64,000 bases of DNA from Clostridium sp. DL-VIII (GTDB lineage: Bacteria; Bacillota; Clostridia; Clostridiales; Clostridiaceae): positions 5,234,779-5,298,778 of the forward strand of contig NZ_CM001240.1 of the NCBI RefSeq assembly GCF_000230835.1, given 5' to 3'. Position 1 is the stretch's first letter; every line of letters begins with the position of its first letter. Below the pieces are notes generated by a model, which was not told the DNA's origin, made no database searches, and worked only from the letters and a program-made list of their open reading frames with translations. Below, in pieces: positions 1 to 8,136 of the stretch. A program made the translations under genes and the position numbers.

Positions 1-760
1 GCTCTTTCAAGCTTAGTAATACTTTATGCATATCTTCTAAATCTTCTTTACTTAGTGACTCAAAGTCATTTAATTTTTCTTGAATTGTTTCAATAATTTC
101 TCCTCTATATGATTTATTATTTTTATTACCTGTCAAAAAATAAGTTGATATAGTTCCTGTTAGCATACCTACAAAGCCTATTCCTACTAGCATTAATATC
201 GAAGCTATAATTCTGCCTGCTGTGGTTCTTGGACTTATATCTCCATATCCTACAGTTGTCGCTGTTACGAAGCTCCACCAGAGAGAATCCAGAAATGTTT
301 TATCTTCTGTAACTGATAATCCATATGCACCCAAAAAAATAGTTACAATAGTTATTATTAATATGTATTCAAAATTATTGGTTTTTAAAAATCTATCTGC
401 TCTACTCTTAAATTTGTATATTAATACTACAAAGTTTACTAGTTTACCCAATCTAGTTAACTTTGCTAATTTTAATACTCTTGCAACTCTAAATATTCTT
501 AAAGATTGAAATATACCATTAAATGGTATTATTGATATAAGATCAATTTTATTATTTTTTATAAAACTAAGTTTATTTTCACTTAAAATCAACCTTACTA
601 CGTAATCAAATATAAAAACAACCAAAACAATATTATCTAAAGTGTCTAATATATAAGCAATATTATCAGGCAGCTCTAATGTTAATTCGACTAAAATCAC
701 CACAGAGGCTAATAGTGATAAAATAGTTATAAATATTTCATAATACAGCTTCTTTTTCAT
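1..760 (-). CDS. Voltage-gated potassium channel, partial (C-terminus off the left edge)
   Basis: The frame opens at ATG 758-760 and stays open to the left edge, giving 253 residues. Several hydrophobic segments precede an S4-like helix (LRIFRVARVLKLAKLTRLGKL region, near residues 75-95) with a basic residue at every third or fourth position. The pore loop WWSFVTATTVGYGDISP holds the TVGYGD potassium selectivity filter, and a last membrane helix and a charged cytoplasmic tail follow. This is the six-helix voltage-gated K+ channel layout, so the protein should conduct K+ across the cytoplasmic membrane. The true C-terminus, which may carry a regulatory domain, lies outside the window. The gene is monocistronic as far as seen, with a terminator hairpin just upstream that separates it from the hydrolase gene. 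The family is secure; the gating ligand or voltage dependence is not shown. Confidence 0.93.
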   Translation of the reverse strand, partial: MKKKLYYEIFITILSLLASVVILVELTLELPDNIAYILDTLDNIVLVVFIFDYVVRLILSENKLSFIKNNKIDLISIIPFNGIFQSLRIFRVARVLKLAKLTRLGKLVNFVVLIYKFKSRADRFLKTNNFEYILIITIVTIFLGAYGLSVTEDKTFLDSLWWSFVTATTVGYGDISPRTTAGRIIASILMLVGIGFVGMLTGTISTYFLTGNKNNKSYRGEIIETIQEKLNDFESLSKEDLEDMHKVLLSLKE

Positions 761-833
761 TTTAAATTACCTATTCCTCATATTTTATTTATATCTCAAT
801 TGTATATTACTTGGAATTCTTGTCAAATAGGAA

Positions 834-872
834 AAGGAATACTCAAAGCTCATATTACCTTAAGTATTCCTT
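834..872 (-). terminator. Rho-independent terminator-like hairpin
   Basis: AAGGAATACT at 834-843 pairs perfectly with AGTATTCCTT at 863-872 around a 19-base loop. On the minus strand the stem is followed by a T-rich stretch, so it could end transcripts from the hydrolase gene before the channel gene. On the plus strand the stem is also followed by four T residues. Confidence 0.6.
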
Positions 873-928
873 TTATACCAAATTATATATATTTGATTAT
901 ATTTTTTAATTTGCTAATATATCCCAAC

Positions 929-1097
929 TTACACTCCAGAAAACTTAGCTTCTGTCGAAAGCCTTAATACAACTTCTTCCTTTTTTATTGCAAATTTCCC
1001 AATTCTATCATTAATAGCTTCCGTATCCTTAAATTAAAATGTCTCCCTATATGCTTTCTAACAAGCACGGTTCAACCTGTATAAATGTAAGTTTCAT
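929..1097 (-). pseudogene. Short degraded coding remnant, family unknown
   Basis: An ATG at 1095-1097 with GGTGGAG just upstream opens MKLTFIQVEPCLLESI and then meets a stop. After a second stop and a frame change, the downstream part reads KDTEAINDRIGKFAIKKEEV followed by VLRLSTEAKFSGV and a stop at 929. The composition is protein-like and better than the random AT-rich spacer around it, but it is broken. It lies directly downstream of the hydrolase gene on the same strand. I do not recognise the family. It may be debris of an acquired segment. Confidence 0.3.
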
Positions 1098-1129
1098 AAG
1101 CTCCACCTTCTAATTGACTTAAAAATTTC

Positions 1130-2296
1130 CTAGAAATCACTTGGTCTAGGTGCAGAAGGTCCAAGACCAATAGAACAAAGCCAATTCAGTACTACCTCAT
1201 GCAGCACATTTATGTTGTCTACCTGGCAGTGTTCTAATCCGCCAAGTCTTCTATCCTCTATGGCGAAGAACGTCTTGTTTTTCGAACCAGCCTGCTCGTA
1301 ATTTTTAAGAGCTTGTGTTAGCGGATTGGGCTGAACCAATATCTCTTCCGCACCGTGCATCACAAGAAGTGGGCATTCTATCTGGTGAAGCACACCCTCA
1401 AGATTGTAGGCAAAACGAGGATTTTCAGCAAAGTCATCCAAGCTTTTTGCACCCAAGATTCTCATGCCGTGAGCAGCTAAACTTGGTGGCATCCATTTTA
1501 GCATTGCTTCCCAGTCGAATGCGTGGGTACCTCCATCAGAGATGACTGCAGCAATCCTGTGATCGAAGGAAGCAAATCTAAGGGAGTCGTATGCAGCAAA
1601 GCTCTCACCATGAACAATAATCTTGTTAGGATCCACTTCCGGTCTAGTTAGAAGAAAGTCGATTGCTCTTGAATGAAAAGCCTCGCTGTCAGCTCTTCTG
1701 CCCTTTCCCTTTTCGTACATTGAAAGACCAGTTCCAGGCTGATCATAGACCATAAAGTTATATCCACACGAAATAAAGGCAGGTCCTAACCAGAAATAGT
1801 TCTCAATTGACCACTCATCACCACCATTGAGGGCCAAAATTGTGGGCTTCGGACCTTTTATCCAAGGAGGTGAGAAAAAGTACCCATCCAACTTGACATC
1901 CTCATAATCTACTTGGATTTTCTCTGGTTTTACATCAAAGTACTTTCCAGCAGCTTCAAAGAGTTCATTTACTTTCCTAAATATACGAAGTTTCTCGGCA
2001 TCATTATCCATCACAGCATATTCAGCGATTCGGTGGTAATTGCAAGCACGAATGTAACAGTTACGTGCTGTATACCAGTTTCCAACCGCTTCTGCCTCCT
2101 TACCATGCCTTTCCAAAGCATCTGCTGTTATGAGCCATTCCCTATGCCATGTTTCCTTATCATTTGGATCTATTTTTTTGCATGCTTCATAAATCTCGGT
2201 GACGTCAGCAGCACCAAGACTTGCCAAGCCTAGAGCTTTAGTTACTTGATATGACATCATATAGTTATTTGGCCAACGGCTGAATTCAATTGACAT
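1130..2296 (-). CDS. Alpha/beta hydrolase (acyl/aryl hydrolase, 2,6-dihydropseudooxynicotine hydrolase-like layout)
   Basis: This is a 388-residue cytoplasmic protein with no signal peptide. Residues 1 to about 115 form a helical cap-like N-terminal region, followed by an alpha/beta hydrolase fold. The oxyanion strand reads ILALNGGDEW. The nucleophile elbow reads VHGESFAAYD, a GxSxA variant of GxSxG. LVMHGAEEILVQP probably holds the catalytic acid and GGLEHCQVDN the catalytic histidine. A helical N-terminal domain in front of the fold resembles polyketide and dihydropseudooxynicotine C-C bond hydrolases and FrsA-like esterases; the substrate is unknown. Its G+C content is visibly higher than the neighbouring genes, which suggests horizontal acquisition. 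The start overlaps the stop of a small upstream ORF, which implies translational coupling. RBS GGAGGATACTGC precedes the ATG. Confidence 0.85.
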   Translation of the reverse strand: MSIEFSRWPNNYMMSYQVTKALGLASLGAADVTEIYEACKKIDPNDKETWHREWLITADALERHGKEAEAVGNWYTARNCYIRACNYHRIAEYAVMDNDAEKLRIFRKVNELFEAAGKYFDVKPEKIQVDYEDVKLDGYFFSPPWIKGPKPTILALNGGDEWSIENYFWLGPAFISCGYNFMVYDQPGTGLSMYEKGKGRRADSEAFHSRAIDFLLTRPEVDPNKIIVHGESFAAYDSLRFASFDHRIAAVISDGGTHAFDWEAMLKWMPPSLAAHGMRILGAKSLDDFAENPRFAYNLEGVLHQIECPLLVMHGAEEILVQPNPLTQALKNYEQAGSKNKTFFAIEDRRLGGLEHCQVDNINVLHEVVLNWLCSIGLGPSAPRPSDF

Positions 2297-2420
2297 TGCA
2301 GTATCCTCCTTCTCTAGTTATATTTATTACTTCATTCATTCTCTTATTAAGCATAAGAGTGTATGTTTCGAAATAGTAGCATCGATCTATTTCAGGGCCA
2401 CAAACTTGATTCTCTACCAT
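2286..2420 (-). CDS. Small 44-residue protein translationally coupled to the hydrolase
   Basis: ATG at 2418-2420 sits seven bases behind an AGGAGG ribosome binding site. The 44-residue product starts MVENQVCGPEIDRCYYF and ends EGGYCNVN. Its TGA at 2286-2288 lies inside the hydrolase reading frame, so the two genes overlap by 11 bases. It has three cysteines and no membrane segment. It is the first reading frame after the predicted promoter and operator. It may be a real small protein or a leader peptide that couples translation of the hydrolase. I do not recognise a family. Confidence 0.5.
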   Translation of the reverse strand: MVENQVCGPEIDRCYYFETYTLMLNKRMNEVINITREGGYCNVN

Positions 2421-2436
2421 ATCATTTCCTCCTATC

Positions 2437-2496
2437 AATTTACTTGTGGTTTTTAAGCTACAAGTAAATTTTACGATATAAAAATAAAGCTGTCCT
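2437..2496 (-). promoter_or_regulatory. Sigma-A promoter overlapped by an 11-bp perfect inverted repeat (operator candidate)
   Basis: On the minus strand AGGACA (2491-2496) and TAAAAT (2468-2473) are separated by 17 bases. AATTTACTTGT at 2437-2447 and ACAAGTAAATT at 2460-2470 form a perfect 11-bp inverted repeat with a 12-base spacer. One arm overlaps the -10 box and the other covers the start-site region, which is the usual geometry of a repressor operator of the TetR or MarR kind. A broken TetR-like reading frame lies about 2.1 kb upstream. The regulator is not identified. Confidence 0.6.
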
Positions 2497-2623
2497 AAAA
2501 GGAAAATAAATTTTTATAAAGAGAATGTAAAAAATTATAAAGCGCTAAGAAGCAAAAAAGCCACTGCCGGTGTTCTATACTTTCAGCCAACAGTGTCCTT
2601 TAATTCATTTTAGAAAAATAAAA

Positions 2624-3676
2624 TTAGTGTTGTGCAAGTGGAAGGCTAAACTTTATACCCAAACCGCCATAATCAGAAGAATATGCATAAATTTCTCCAC
2701 CATGATATTCAATAATTGATTTACAGCTTGCGAGCCCAAGTCCTATCCCACCATTTTCAATTTGCCTGGATTTATCCACAGTGAAAAATTTAAGGAATAG
2801 TGAAGATATATCCTTATCCGGTACTCCAATCCCATTATCCTCAATTTCAAAATAAGCATAAGACCCTTGTGAGTATCCAGTCATATACACTTTCAGCTCA
2901 TTTTTCCCTCCATATCTTACAACATTACTGAATAAATTACCAAAGACCCGACCTATCATAATCTCATTAACCATAAGCATCATATTTTCCGTGAATAAAT
3001 GTTTGTAAATAAGCTCATAGTCAAGTCCTGATAGCTCATGTTCATATTCTAGGGCAATGTTTTCAAATAATTTTGATGCATTAATGGGTTTCACGGTCAT
3101 GGATTCTAAATTAAGTTTCTCTTTGGTGAAGCTTACAAAGTCATTGATGAGTTCAGCCATATATTTTGACTTTTTTTGAATCAACTCATAATATTCCTGC
3201 TTTTCATTTTCTGAGATACCCTTTTGCATAGCTAACAGTTCAGCAAAACCATTAATAGATGTTAATGGTGCTTTTAGATCATGAGCAATGGCAGCAATCA
3301 TATCCATTTGCTCTTTGTGTGCTAGTTGGAGCCTCTTTTCCATATTATTAAAGTGATTATAAAGGTCTCCAATTTCATCATTACTTCTTAGAGCAAGTGG
3401 CGGCAATGGATGCACAATATTTATTCTTTCTAATCTGGCATTAAGCAGTCCTATTGGTTCCTCTATACAAAAATGGATATACATAATTAAAATAATAAAG
3501 ATGAAACAGGCAATAGCAAATATAGGAAGGAGTAATACTATATATGAGGGATCTAGTAACGAACTAGATATAGGTGAATATTCTGCAAAGATAAACTTTA
3601 AATAGATTCCAATTGAAGCCATAAAAACTATAAACATAACTAGGAACAGTAAAGGAAGCTTTATTTTCAATTTCAT
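2624..3676 (-). CDS. Two-component sensor histidine kinase
   Basis: The reading frame extends upstream into the response regulator gene, but I place the start at ATG 3674-3676 (MKLKIKLPLLFL), four bases after the regulator stop, because GAGAGTGATAGT gives a ribosome binding site there. The product is about 350 residues. Two membrane helices (about residues 5-25 and 48-70) flank a short extracellular loop and are followed by a HAMP linker. The phosphoacceptor box reads AAIAHDLKAPLTSINGFAEL. The ATPase domain has the N box NLFSNVVRYG, G1 DNGIGVP and G2 GGIGLGLASC. The kinase senses an unknown signal and phosphorylates the adjacent OmpR-type regulator. The short sensor loop is typical of envelope-stress and antibiotic-sensing kinases (VanS-like). 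The pair is operonic. Confidence 0.93.
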   Translation of the reverse strand: MKLKIKLPLLFLVMFIVFMASIGIYLKFIFAEYSPISSSLLDPSYIVLLLPIFAIACFIFIILIMYIHFCIEEPIGLLNARLERINIVHPLPPLALRSNDEIGDLYNHFNNMEKRLQLAHKEQMDMIAAIAHDLKAPLTSINGFAELLAMQKGISENEKQEYYELIQKKSKYMAELINDFVSFTKEKLNLESMTVKPINASKLFENIALEYEHELSGLDYELIYKHLFTENMMLMVNEIMIGRVFGNLFSNVVRYGGKNELKVYMTGYSQGSYAYFEIEDNGIGVPDKDISSLFLKFFTVDKSRQIENGGIGLGLASCKSIIEYHGGEIYAYSSDYGGLGIKFSLPLAQH

Positions 3677-3680
3677 ACTA

Positions 3681-4373
3681 TCACTCTCTTTCCTTGTACT
3701 TATATCCAATTCCCCAAATTGTTTTAATAAAGTCATATTCAGGGCCAAATTTCTTACGGATATTTTTTATATGAACCGTTACAGTATTTAATTCCCCGTA
3801 TTCATCTCCCCAGACATATTCATATATCCGCTCACGAGTCAATACATTATTGGGGTTATGCATGAGCATTGACAATATTTGAAATTCCTTTGTTGATAAG
3901 TTAAGCTTTTTGTTATTTAGAAATGCTTCAAAGGTCTTATCATTCAAAATGAGAGGAGAATCATTCCTTTCTCTATTAGGACTAAGTTCATTCCATTCTT
4001 TAAACATCCTGTCAACTTTCCTGAAGTTGGCCCTTATCCTGGAATTAAGCTCCTGAATACTAAAGGGCTTTGTCATGTAATCATCTGCCCCTATTTCGAG
4101 CCCAACGATTTTATCAATATCCTTATCCCGGGCGCTTAAAAACAGAATTGGAGTATTATACGATTTTCTGATGCTTCTACAGACATCAAGGCCATCCATA
4201 TCAGGCATCATTATATCAAGAATGATAAAATCAATGTTATTTTCTTTCAATACATATAAGGCTTCTTTCCCAGAATATGCCGAAATAATTTCAAATCCCT
4301 CATAGCTTAAACTCTTTGTTATAAGTTTTACTATATCTTTATCATCATCTACAACTAATATCTTCTTTTGCAC
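3681..4373 (-). CDS. OmpR/PhoB-family response regulator
   Basis: The receiver domain (about residues 1-115) starts KKILVVDDDKDIVKL, has the phosphoacceptor aspartate in FIILDIMMPDMDG, the conserved threonine/serine position in LFLSARD and the lysine in DDYMTKPFS. A winged-helix DNA-binding domain follows and ends with VTVHIKNIRKKFG and IKTIWGIGYKYKE. I choose GTG 4371-4373 as start because CGGAGGT lies seven bases upstream; an in-frame TTG eight codons earlier lacks such a site. The gene stands first in a two-gene operon with the kinase. The target genes are unknown; the nearby hydrolase is only a positional candidate. Confidence 0.92.
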   Translation of the reverse strand: MQKKILVVDDDKDIVKLITKSLSYEGFEIISAYSGKEALYVLKENNIDFIILDIMMPDMDGLDVCRSIRKSYNTPILFLSARDKDIDKIVGLEIGADDYMTKPFSIQELNSRIRANFRKVDRMFKEWNELSPNRERNDSPLILNDKTFEAFLNNKKLNLSTKEFQILSMLMHNPNNVLTRERIYEYVWGDEYGELNTVTVHIKNIRKKFGPEYDFIKTIWGIGYKYKERE

Positions 4374-4573
4374 TTTTGTACCTCCGAGCTGCTTCAATAA
4401 ATTTTCTCTTCCACAGTCAAAGTTATAGCTTAAATTAACGAAGACTTTAACTTTCTCACATACATCAGCCTATTTTATTCCTTGTAATGAGAATTTTCCA
4501 AAGAGAATTTTGAAATTTTCTGTAATTTTTTCACTGTAAAAATATATTCTATATTCAAGTTTATGAATGGTGC

Positions 4574-4760
4574 TTATCGGCCTATTGCAACAAAAATAAG
4601 ATTGCCTTTTAAAGTCCAGCGTCGGTAAATAGCGTTTTTATTTGCTTTTGCAGCATGAGTTAGCCACATCATCTATAGTTAATTTTACATATCCCTTTTG
4701 CTGAAACAGCGGCCAAGACTGATCCAGTCAATGATCTGAAGATTACTTAGATATATTCCA
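4574..4760 (-). pseudogene. TetR/AcrR-family regulator remnant (frameshifted N-terminal HTH)
   Basis: Three consecutive minus-strand frames together spell a TetR N-terminal DNA-binding domain. One reads LTGSVLAAVSAKG, the next GYVKLTIDDVANS and the third THAAKANKNAIYRRW followed by TLKGNLIFVAIGR and a stop at 4574. Together they match the usual TetR pattern of helix, GYxxLTIDDIA, GVSKxxIYRRW and SKxDLxxxA. At least two frameshifts and the absence of a ligand-binding domain show it is dead. It lies in the spacer upstream of the response regulator and may be the relic of a regulator once tied to this accessory region. Confidence 0.6.
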
Positions 4761-4828
4761 GAAATCTTCGAGCAAAGTACTTCAGTACCCTATATGAAAA
4801 GTATAGCACTCTTTTTTTTAACATACAA

Positions 4829-4963
4829 TTAGATACTTATTTTATCTGTAAATGAATGAATTAGTGTTTTTGTATCTCTTAACCGACATATATTTAGCAT
4901 TGGATTATTTTCTACTATTTCTTCATTTGCTGCAAATTTGAAGAATGCTCTAAAACATTTCAT
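4829..4963 (-). pseudogene. Tyrosine recombinase (integrase) fragment
   Basis: A 44-residue open frame reads MKCFRAFFKFAANEEIVENN and then PMLNICRLRDTKTL and IHSFTDKISI. It matches the end of the core-binding (SAM-like) domain of phage or ICE integrases, where the typical pattern is LKAFFNWAVEEEYIEKNPMxNVKxPKxPKxxxxxFTxEEI. The catalytic domain is absent. With the neighbouring TetR relic it marks the 4.5-5.0 kb spacer as the scar of a lost mobile element. The rest of the 4374-5161 spacer shows no other gene. Confidence 0.5.
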
Positions 4964-5007
4964 AATTCCCTATAATCCCTCTAAAATATCTTTTGACAAC
5001 AAAAAAA

Positions 5008-5043
5008 AACCATCTCCCATCTAATTAAGATAGAAAATGGTTT
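5008..5043 (-). terminator. Rho-independent terminator downstream of yebC
   Basis: On the minus strand AAACCATTTTCTATC pairs with GATGGGAGATGGTTT (with mismatches) around TTAATTA, and is followed by an uninterrupted run of T. It lies about 120 bases after the yebC stop codon. Confidence 0.8.
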
Positions 5044-5161
5044 CTAAAATACAACATACATCAATCAAATCATGTAAAATTGAATGTACATCGTAATCAA
5101 TATTAGTTTTTACAATTTTTCTCAAACTCCCAAAACCAAGTTGTATCAATAGTTTCAGCTA

Positions 5162-5902
5162 TTATTCATCCCATCCTTCAGGGAATTCAGCATTATGATA
5201 AACATCTTGAACATCGTCATCATCATCAAGTAAGTCTAACATCTTTTGGAATTTCTTAGCATCTGCTTCATCTATTGCTGTGTATGTATCAGGAATCATC
5301 TTAACTGAAGCCTCTAAGAATTCAACACCTTGTGCTTCTAATGCTTCTCTCACCTGTCCGAAATCTTCTGGTGCAGTTGTTACTACAAACACTTCATCTT
5401 CATCAGCTGAAAAATCTTCTGCTCCTGCATCTAAAGCCATCATCATCATTTCTTCTTCATCTTTATCAACTTTTTCAATGACGATTTCTCCCTTTTCTTG
5501 GAACATGAAAGATACACATCCTGTTGTTCCCATATTTCCGCCGCCTTTTGTAAATGCACTTCTTACATTTCCAGCAGATCTATTTTTATTATCAGTAAGA
5601 GTTTCTACTATTACAGCTACTCCGTTAGGACCATAACCTTCATAAACTATATTTTCATAATTAACTGATGATAATTCACCAGATGCTTTTTTTATTGCTT
5701 TTGAAATAGTATCATTAGGCATGTTTGCTGCCTTCGCTTTTGCAACTACATCTCTTAATTTTGCATTTGTATCTTGATTAGCTCCACCATTCTTAACAGC
5801 CATCACAATTTCTTTACCTATCTTAGTAAAAATCTTACCTCTTTTTGCATCTGTCTTGCCTTTTTTTGCTTGAATGTTATGCCATTTTGAGTGTCCTGAC
5901 AT
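5162..5902 (-). CDS. yebC: YebC/PmpR (TACO1) family protein
   Basis: This 246-residue protein has the full length of the family. The N-terminus [20 protein letters not shown] and the internal [27 protein letters not shown] and [19 protein letters not shown] segments are diagnostic. The C-terminal part is acidic and ends in a cluster of aspartates. The family was long annotated as a DNA-binding transcriptional regulator; recent work on YebC/TACO1 members links them to translation of proline-rich stretches at the ribosome. RBS AAGGAGG lies seven bases from the ATG. The gene is monocistronic with its own terminator. Confidence 0.97.
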   Translation of the reverse strand: MSGHSKWHNIQAKKGKTDAKRGKIFTKIGKEIVMAVKNGGANQDTNAKLRDVVAKAKAANMPNDTISKAIKKASGELSSVNYENIVYEGYGPNGVAVIVETLTDNKNRSAGNVRSAFTKGGGNMGTTGCVSFMFQEKGEIVIEKVDKDEEEMMMMALDAGAEDFSADEDEVFVVTTAPEDFGQVREALEAQGVEFLEASVKMIPDTYTAIDEADAKKFQKMLDLLDDDDDVQDVYHNAEFPEGWDE

Positions 5903-6175
5903 GTGTTTTCCTCCTTACTCTATTTTAAGAAATAATTCGTAATATAAACCTACAAGTTACAATTAACACTTAACATTATACTATTTAGCAATCACAATTA
6001 AAATTCTTATAGGATTTCTTAAATTCATTATTGTAGAATCGCTATTACAATATATAGTATGGTTTTTAAGCATGCACTTATATAAATTTACAATATAATT
6101 AATTATTTTTCAATACAAAAATCCAACAGCTATTATACCACAATTTTCATAAGTTAACAATTACATCGCGATAAA

Positions 6176-7048
6176 TCAAAAACTAAAACTACTTATAATC
6201 TGTTCCCCTTTACCACACGTTATTTCACCACTTTGTAATTCTATCACTTCTTCATTATCATCTTCGACACTATTAATCTCATTTGTGGCTATATTGTTTT
6301 TCCGCTTACCCTTATTTATATTTTTTTCTCCAGTTCTTGAAACATTGAACTCCTGTTTTCCTGCAAGAATGCCTTTCATACAGGTCTTAGAATCATTAAC
6401 AGTTTTATCAATACAATTAATTTTATTCCCATTATTCATATTCAAAACCTTATCGGTTATAACTTCCTTAGAAACATCATGGTTTATGAAACTATTACCA
6501 CTAGAATTTCCAATATTATTTATCATATTTAGATTATTCTTAGCCTTCGTGCTTTCTTCTGCATTGCTATTATTTAATGGAATAACCTTATCATTTAAAT
6601 CTACTGCTGCTTCAGAGTTATCTTTTAATTGCTTTTCATTCTGTGCTGTATTGTTTGAAGGTTTATCCTCAGAAATTTTAGAGTTTAAGTCAATTTTATC
6701 TTCTCTTTTAACTTTTTCCTCTATCTTAATATTTTGATGTTTTGCAAAGTTTTTAACTCTGTATATGTTGTCTTCAGTAAGCTCAACCATTTCTAACTTT
6801 ATAAAAGTTTTTATGGCAAGCTCCACCTGTGAAACTTCCCTATTAAATTCTATGGACAAAGTTTCTAGTGTATAGGGAATATTCCTAGATAAAAATAATT
6901 CGCCCCCTAAATTAACCTTTCCAGCCAAAGCAATGAGCCTTATCCAAATATAATGAATAAGGTCTCTCTGCTCCATTCTATCTATTATCTTAAATTTAGT
7001 ATCTTCATGCATATCAACTCTTAATTTAACAAATTTTCTTTCCCTCAT
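6176..7048 (-). CDS. Replisome organizer N-terminal / DnaD-like domain protein
   Basis: The N-terminal 110 residues (MRERKFVKLRVDMHEDTKFK, then DLIHYIWIRLIALAGKVNLGGELFLS and FNREVSQVELAIKTFIKLEMV) match the winged-helix N-terminal domain of phage replisome organizers and DnaD-like proteins. The remaining 180 residues are low-complexity, rich in Asn, Lys, Glu and Ser, with no recognisable DnaD C-terminal domain. I choose ATG 7046-7048 because AGGGGTG lies eight bases upstream; a GTG three codons earlier lacks this. It may be a domesticated phage-derived protein that binds DNA. It is not clearly part of an operon, and the 5903-6175 spacer downstream holds only AT-rich repeat-like sequence. Confidence 0.65.
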   Translation of the reverse strand: MRERKFVKLRVDMHEDTKFKIIDRMEQRDLIHYIWIRLIALAGKVNLGGELFLSRNIPYTLETLSIEFNREVSQVELAIKTFIKLEMVELTEDNIYRVKNFAKHQNIKIEEKVKREDKIDLNSKISEDKPSNNTAQNEKQLKDNSEAAVDLNDKVIPLNNSNAEESTKAKNNLNMINNIGNSSGNSFINHDVSKEVITDKVLNMNNGNKINCIDKTVNDSKTCMKGILAGKQEFNVSRTGEKNINKGKRKNNIATNEINSVEDDNEEVIELQSGEITCGKGEQIISSFSF

Positions 7049-7205
7049 TTTTAACACACCCCTACATAAATATAATTTCTATATAGGATATATGCTTTAA
7101 TCTTAAAAATCACATATATTTTTGAAAATTTTTTCGCACTTTTCTTTAGAGGATTTCTTAAAATATAAAATTATTGCAATATATATAAATATTATTTTAC
7201 ATGCT

Positions 7206-7445
7206 TGCTAAATTTTAAGCGGATATCTTCACTAGAAATCATAAATATTTTTGTGCAGAAAACATTTGAAAATGAACTGTTAAAGGTTCTTAGTTAAAGG
7301 TTGTTCTATTTTAGCTTGTCACATTGAAAATGGGAGCATGCTAAAATAGATGCAACCTTTAACTTAGAACCTTCAGTGATATTTTCATAGTTTTTCGAAA
7401 CAACAATATTTATGATTTCGGTAAGATACCACTTAAACTCTAGCT
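7206..7445. repeat. Long imperfect palindrome of about 240 bp
   Basis: Two arms of about 100 bases each are inverted copies. They include TAAGCGGATATCTT and its partner, GAAATCATAAATATT at about 7235-7249 and AATATTTATGATTTC at about 7411-7425, and an inner core 7283-7373 where AAGGTTCT..AGTTAAAGGTTG..CTATTTTAGC pairs with its complement with one mismatch and a 2/3-base bulge. It fills the spacer downstream of the IMPACT-family gene. The structure suggests a non-autonomous inverted-repeat element or a long structured 3' UTR. No coding potential is seen. Confidence 0.75.
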
Positions 7446-7461
7446 TCAAAATTTTGTTTAT

Positions 7462-8109
7462 TTATATGCTTAAATATAGTCTGTTTCCCTCTTTAAAATA
7501 GATACCTTCTTCACTTTTTCGAACTATTATTTTTCCATTTGTTATTTCCACAACTTCATTTTCAATATTTTCTGCAATTGCTTTTTCTGCTAATATATGA
7601 ACAATTACCTTATCACTGTATTCAGTATCTTCTATATGCCATGAATTCTGTCCGCAAAGATACTGTACCTTTCCAAATAAGTCATACTCCATTTCAAAGC
7701 TTAATTTTAGTCCTCCAACCTTTTCAACAATTCCTGCTGCTTTTATTGCTATGCTTGCCCCTTTTGTATACGCCCTAGTTAGTCCTCCTGTACCTAGAAG
7801 TATCCCGCCAAAGTATCTTGTTACAACAACAGCGCAATCTGTCACTCTGCTTTTTTTCATTACTTCTAGAATCGGTATTCCTGCTGTTCCTTGAGGCTCC
7901 CCGTCATCAGAGTATCTTTGAATATTCATATTTTCCCCTATAATATAAGCTGAACAATTATGTCTCGCTTGCTTATGCTTATTCTTTATCTCATTTATAA
8001 AAGCCTTAGCTTCATCTTCACTTTCTACTCTTTTTGCATATCCAATAAATTCTGATTTTTTTTCTTCAAATCTATCTTCTCCAAAATCTCTTATTGTAAT
8101 GTAAGACAT
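7462..8109 (-). CDS. YigZ/IMPACT family protein
   Basis: The 215-residue product starts MSYITIRDFGEDRFEEKKSE and contains the family signature HNCSAYIIGENMNIQRYSDD followed by GEPQGTAGIPILEVM and VVVTRYFGGILLGTGGLTRAY, then the C-terminal DUF1949-type ferredoxin-like domain. The family is linked to translation control (the eukaryotic relative IMPACT acts on GCN1). I choose ATG 8107-8109, which has AGGAG ten bases upstream; a TTG seven codons earlier would place the start inside the ribosome binding site region. The gene is monocistronic. Confidence 0.93.
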   Translation of the reverse strand: MSYITIRDFGEDRFEEKKSEFIGYAKRVESEDEAKAFINEIKNKHKQARHNCSAYIIGENMNIQRYSDDGEPQGTAGIPILEVMKKSRVTDCAVVVTRYFGGILLGTGGLTRAYTKGASIAIKAAGIVEKVGGLKLSFEMEYDLFGKVQYLCGQNSWHIEDTEYSDKVIVHILAEKAIAENIENEVVEITNGKIIVRKSEEGIYFKEGNRLYLSI

Positions 8110-8136
8110 CTCTATCCAGCTCCTTTGCAATTTTAG

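Noticed and set aside
222..509. A 95-codon open frame on the plus strand near the left edge.
   Set aside because: It is antisense to the potassium channel gene, whose pore and S4 motifs are convincing.
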